64,000 bases of DNA from Leisingera sp. ANG-Vp (lineage in GTDB: Bacteria > Pseudomonadota > Alphaproteobacteria > Rhodobacterales > Rhodobacteraceae): positions 39,899-103,898 of the forward strand of contig NZ_JWLD01000063.1 in the NCBI RefSeq assembly GCF_000813725.1, given 5' to 3'. How positions within the stretch are numbered: position 1 is the first letter of the stretch; every line of letters starts with the position of its first letter. Of the stretch, positions 61,195-64,000 are shown one piece after another. The notes beneath the pieces are model-generated. The model searched no databases, was not told where the DNA came from, and saw only the letters and a program-made list of their open reading frames with translations. Both the position numbers and the translations under genes were made by a program.

Positions 61195-61216
61195 TTGAAT
61201 TGTCCCGGCAATTCAA
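61195..61216. promoter_or_regulatory. Perfect inverted repeat upstream of the PucR-type gene
   Basis: TTGAATT (61195-61201) and AATTCAA (61210-61216) are perfect inverted arms with an 8-base spacer, 66 bases before the regulator start. A direct repeat ACCTGCCGGT / ACCTACCGGT lies just upstream at 61155 and 61183. Candidate autoregulatory site. Confidence 0.5.
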
Positions 61217-61281
61217 AATAGTCTCCAGGCATCAAAGAACCTGATTGGCGGCCTCGCCCGAGTGTTGCCAATTACAACAGA

Positions 61282-63066
61282 ATGCCCTGCCTTGGGCTGG
61301 AGCTTGCCTTGTCGCGATCTGGAAAACTGAGCCTTGCCAATCATTTCCGCAATATTTCCAGCCTTGCGCGGTTCATTGATGAGAGTCAGGACGCCGAGGA
61401 AACCTATCTGCTGCTGACCCGCGGTGTCTGCGCTCATTCGCAATGGGATATGAGCAGCATACAAGTGCTGGATTCCGTTGCCGGATTGGCGATCCCGATT
61501 GTCCGGCACGATCCGTTCAACCAAAGCGATTTGAGTAATTTCCCGGGCTGGGACGCACGGCTGAGCCCGGTGGGCAAAGTGCTGGAAGAAGGCAGGCCTT
61601 TGATCCTGCAGGACGCGGCGGCACAAGATGAATTTCCAGGGTTTCGCGACGATGCGCGGCGGCGCGGATACCGTACCACAGTGATGATACCGTTGGAGGT
61701 TCGCGACGCCGAACGGCGGCAAATGGTTTATTCGGTGGCTGCGCGCGCAGTCATCGAAGTGGATGAAACAGATCTCAGTTTCTTGCAGTGCGTTGCGGAA
61801 TTGGTGACCATTGCCGTCCGCAAGATGCGCAAACTGGAGGACGAGCGTGAGCAAGCTCAGAGGATGCGGGCAATCCTGGAAAACATGACGGCTTCGCTGA
61901 CCAAGACTTTGGACACCGAAGCCGCGGGCACTCTGGCCGCCGGTCTCAGCAGCCTGTTTCCAGCCGGCTGGCTGGCGGTTGATCTCACTTCAGGGCGCGG
62001 GCTGTTTGATCCGGAGGTGCCGCCGCCGGTTGCATTGGCCACAGCCCGGCGGGTGCCGGAGGATCTGATCTTAGCCGCCATCTCGGCGCGTGGTCTTGCC
62101 AGCGGCACGGTGATGGATCTGACGGTGGCGGGCTCCACCATCCGCGCTGAGGTGAGCCCCTTGCAGATCGACGGCAGCCACGTGGGGGCGCTGTTTTTCT
62201 TCCGCAGCCAGCCGCTCAGCGATCACGAGCGCATTGCGGCGCAGGCCGGGCGGCTGGCGCTGTCTTCCTTCATCCTGCGCAGCTTCATCGAGTTCAAATC
62301 GCGCCGGGTTACCGCGCGGCGGCTGATGTCGCGGCTGTTCAGCGGCGACTGGCGCGACCGTGACGAGATGCTGGACGAGGCGCACCGGCTCGATTTCGAC
62401 CTGCAGGCGCCGCTGCGTCTGGTGGTGCTGCGGCTGCCCGGCGGCAGCGTTGACGACGGAACCCACAGCTTCATCCTGCGCAGCGCGCAATCGGTGTTCG
62501 GGGCCTCGGTCTCCTGCCTGCTCGATGGCGATCTGATGCTGCTGCTGGACGACCGCGCCGGCGAGGCAGTGCGGCAGCAGGGGCTGTTCCTGTCCCGCAT
62601 CCGCTCGTTGCTGCCTGAAGGTACGGCGCTGGTGATGTCGGAGCTGGTTGAGGGTTTCGAGGCGCTGCCGAAGGCACGCGAAACCTGCGCCAATACGCTG
62701 GAAGTGGCGCAGTCGATGCAGGCTTCGGGCTGGGTGACGCCAGTGAAAGTGGGGGAGTTTCCGGCGCTGATGGCCTCGGCCGAGATGGTCAAGGTCGAGG
62801 CTTATCTCGGCAGCGTGCTGCCTGAGGTGCTGAATGGCACCGGGCGTAAGGCGCAGGCGGCGGCAGAGACCATCGAGACTTTCCTGAAGACCGGGCGGCG
62901 CTATCAGGAGGCGGCGGACGCCTTGGGAATCCATGTCTCCACCTTGCGCTACCGGCTGGAGCAGCTGAGCGATCAGCACGGGCTGGATTTCGACGATTCT
63001 GACAAGTGTTTTGAACTTGATCTGGCGATCCGCCTGCAAAAACTTCGTAGTTCCTATGGTCCGTAG
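61282..63066 (+). CDS. GAF-domain PucR/CdaR-type transcriptional regulator
   Basis: This 594-residue protein has an N-terminal GAF domain (about 20-190: SSLARFIDESQDAEETYLLLTRGVCAHSQWDMSSIQV...GYRTTVMIPLEVRDAERR...FLQCVAELVTIAVRK). A second diverged sensor segment follows, and a C-terminal PucR HTH (TIETFLKTGRRYQEAADALGIHVSTLRYRLEQLSDQHGLDFDDSDKCFELDLAIRLQKL). Such regulators respond to small aromatic or purine-type ligands. No ribosome site precedes ATG 61282, so the true start may be a few codons inside. It is followed in the same direction by a flavin reductase gene, its likely target. Confidence 0.83.
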   Translation: MPCLGLELALSRSGKLSLANHFRNISSLARFIDESQDAEETYLLLTRGVCAHSQWDMSSIQVLDSVAGLAIPIVRHDPFNQSDLSNFPGWDARLSPVGKVLEEGRPLILQDAAAQDEFPGFRDDARRRGYRTTVMIPLEVRDAERRQMVYSVAARAVIEVDETDLSFLQCVAELVTIAVRKMRKLEDEREQAQRMRAILENMTASLTKTLDTEAAGTLAAGLSSLFPAGWLAVDLTSGRGLFDPEVPPPVALATARRVPEDLILAAISARGLASGTVMDLTVAGSTIRAEVSPLQIDGSHVGALFFFRSQPLSDHERIAAQAGRLALSSFILRSFIEFKSRRVTARRLMSRLFSGDWRDRDEMLDEAHRLDFDLQAPLRLVVLRLPGGSVDDGTHSFILRSAQSVFGASVSCLLDGDLMLLLDDRAGEAVRQQGLFLSRIRSLLPEGTALVMSELVEGFEALPKARETCANTLEVAQSMQASGWVTPVKVGEFPALMASAEMVKVEAYLGSVLPEVLNGTGRKAQAAAETIETFLKTGRRYQEAADALGIHVSTLRYRLEQLSDQHGLDFDDSDKCFELDLAIRLQKLRSSYGP

Positions 63067-63078
63067 GAAAAATACTTT

Positions 63079-63092
63079 CTGACCTAGATCAA
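63079..63092. promoter_or_regulatory. FNR/CRP-like box upstream of the flavin reductase
   Basis: CTGAC-CTAG-ATCAA matches eight of ten positions of TTGAC/T-N4-ATCAA, 71 bases before the GTG start. FNR, NnrR and other CRP-family proteins share this site. Confidence 0.45.
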
Positions 63093-63162
63093 ACCACCGG
63101 AGGACCGCGGGCGTTTTCCACTCCTAATCTGTGGGCAACAGAACCAGGAATGGACCGGACCC

Positions 63163-64000
63163 GTGAGCACTTTGGCCGCAGACAGCGAAGACAGGCGGCG
63201 GCAGCTGCGGCAGGCGTTTGGCAGTTTTGCCACCGGCGTCACCGTGGTGACGGCGCGGGATGCAGACAGCAACCCGATCGGCTTTACCGCCAATTCCTTC
63301 ACCTCGGTTTCCCTGGAGCCCCCCCTGCTCCTGGTGTGCCTCGCCAAGACCTCTTCCAACATCGGCCACTTCTCCCAGGCCGGCCGCTTTGCGGTCAATA
63401 TTCTTGGCGAGGCACAGAAGGATGTATCGAACCGCTTTGCTTCCAAGGTGGAGGACCGGTTTGCGGACACGGCCTGGCGTGAAGGCGCTGAGGGCTCGCC
63501 GCTGATCGAAGAGGCTGTGGCCTGGTTCGACTGCACCACCGACAATCTGGTGGATGCGGGCGATCATGTGATCCTGATCGGTCAGATCGAGGATTTCGGC
63601 CAGACCGACGGGCGGCCGCTGGCCTATTTGCGCGGCCACTATCTGGACTTGGGTCTGGCCGAGGAGGCCGCCGACTCCGTCTCGCATCATGGCGGCGTGC
63701 GGGTGGGCTGCGTGCTGGACCGCGGCGGCGAGGTGCTGCTGCGCAAGACGCCGGACGGCTGGTCGCTGCCGATGGGCGATGTCTGCGCGGGCTTTCGGGA
63801 GGGGCGCGCGGCACTGGAAAAATCGCTGGCAGGGCAAGGCATCGCGGCGGAGCTGGGCTTTCTCTACTCGGTCTTTGATGCGCCCTCGGGCAATGCCACC
63901 TGGCTGATATTCCAAGGCGATATGGAGTTTGGCGCCGCTGAGGGCGATCTGCGCCTGTTCCCGGTGGACGGCCTGCCCCTGCAGGAAGTGGCGGTGCCGC
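63163..64000 (+). CDS. Flavin reductase fused to a degenerate NUDIX-like domain (cut by window edge)
   Basis: The frame runs from GTG 63163 off the right edge (about 279 residues seen). Residues 10-170 are a flavin reductase domain: LRQAFGSFATGVTVVTARDADSNPIGFTANSFTSVSLEPPLLLVCL, FSQAGRFAVNILGEAQKDVSNRFA and ILIGQIEDFGQTDGRPLAYLRGHYLDLG. From about 185 there is a NUDIX-like fold: VRVGCVLDRGGEVLLRKTPDGWSLPMGDVCAGFREGRAALEKSL. The Glu residues of the NUDIX box are mostly absent, so hydrolysis is doubtful. It probably supplies reduced FMN to a monooxygenase beyond the edge. AGGA precedes at slightly long spacing. Confidence 0.75.
   Translation, partial: MSTLAADSEDRRRQLRQAFGSFATGVTVVTARDADSNPIGFTANSFTSVSLEPPLLLVCLAKTSSNIGHFSQAGRFAVNILGEAQKDVSNRFASKVEDRFADTAWREGAEGSPLIEEAVAWFDCTTDNLVDAGDHVILIGQIEDFGQTDGRPLAYLRGHYLDLGLAEEAADSVSHHGGVRVGCVLDRGGEVLLRKTPDGWSLPMGDVCAGFREGRAALEKSLAGQGIAAELGFLYSVFDAPSGNATWLIFQGDMEFGAAEGDLRLFPVDGLPLQEVAVP

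Overview
The window looks like chromosomal or chromid DNA of a Roseobacter-group alphaproteobacterium (Leisingera, Phaeobacter or Ruegeria-like). The grounds are high GC with densely packed operons, an L-cysteate sulfo-lyase (cuyA) locus, a TRAP transporter, RTX/cadherin-repeat secreted proteins, a cbb3 oxidase and many LysR regulators. No rRNA, tRNA, CRISPR array or intact insertion sequence was recognised. Gene identities come from reading protein motifs, not from database searches.

Layout. 1-484: start of a GAF-domain protein cut by the left edge. 747-7702 (minus): an exopolysaccharide locus with UDP-glucuronate decarboxylase, UDP-glucose 4-epimerase, a membrane GT2 synthase, a secreted GH26-like and a secreted GH128-like hydrolase, and a DUF995 protein. 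7703-11100: a decayed TadG-like copy followed by an intact TadG/TadE/TadE trio. 11260-18767: MipA-type porin, membrane LytTR regulator, two Old Yellow Enzyme reductases with an ArsR regulator, and a divergent MocR regulator/EamA exporter pair. 18768-29250: a long leader with phased direct repeats, a giant 9.2-kb RTX/cadherin-repeat gene, and a membrane LuxR-type regulator.

29870-44068: cuyA with its LysR regulator; a second LysR divergent from a DctPQM TRAP operon with an alpha/beta hydrolase; a third LysR divergent from an acyl-CoA-dehydrogenase-fold protein lacking the catalytic Glu and a ThDP enzyme; then a MacAB-type efflux system. 44149-46281: two duplicated small secreted proteins, a LuxR regulator and another small secreted protein.

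46773-61091 is a low-oxygen / nitrogen-oxide island. It holds two universal stress proteins sharing FNR-like boxes, a formate/nitrite channel, an M50 protease with CBS domains, a VIT-type transporter, a group III truncated haemoglobin, DUF2189 and DUF1971 proteins, ccoNOQP with an extra 54-residue membrane ORF, an NsrR-type regulator, and a four-gene cluster. That cluster (CuA subunit II, haem-copper subunit I, SenC, membrane orf1) matches the order of the norSY-senC-orf1 (sNOR) clusters of ammonia oxidisers. A second formate/nitrite channel follows. TRCGTATT-type palindromes near the haemoglobin, nsrR and the sNOR-like genes suggest one NO-responsive regulon. 61282-64000: a GAF/PucR-type regulator and a flavin reductase fused to a degenerate NUDIX-like domain, cut by the right edge.

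The most interesting items are the NsrR/sNOR-like cluster with its small membrane ORF, the giant adhesin with 54-residue C-terminal repeats and LytTR-like phased repeats upstream, and the Glu-less acyl-CoA dehydrogenase paired with a ThDP enzyme.
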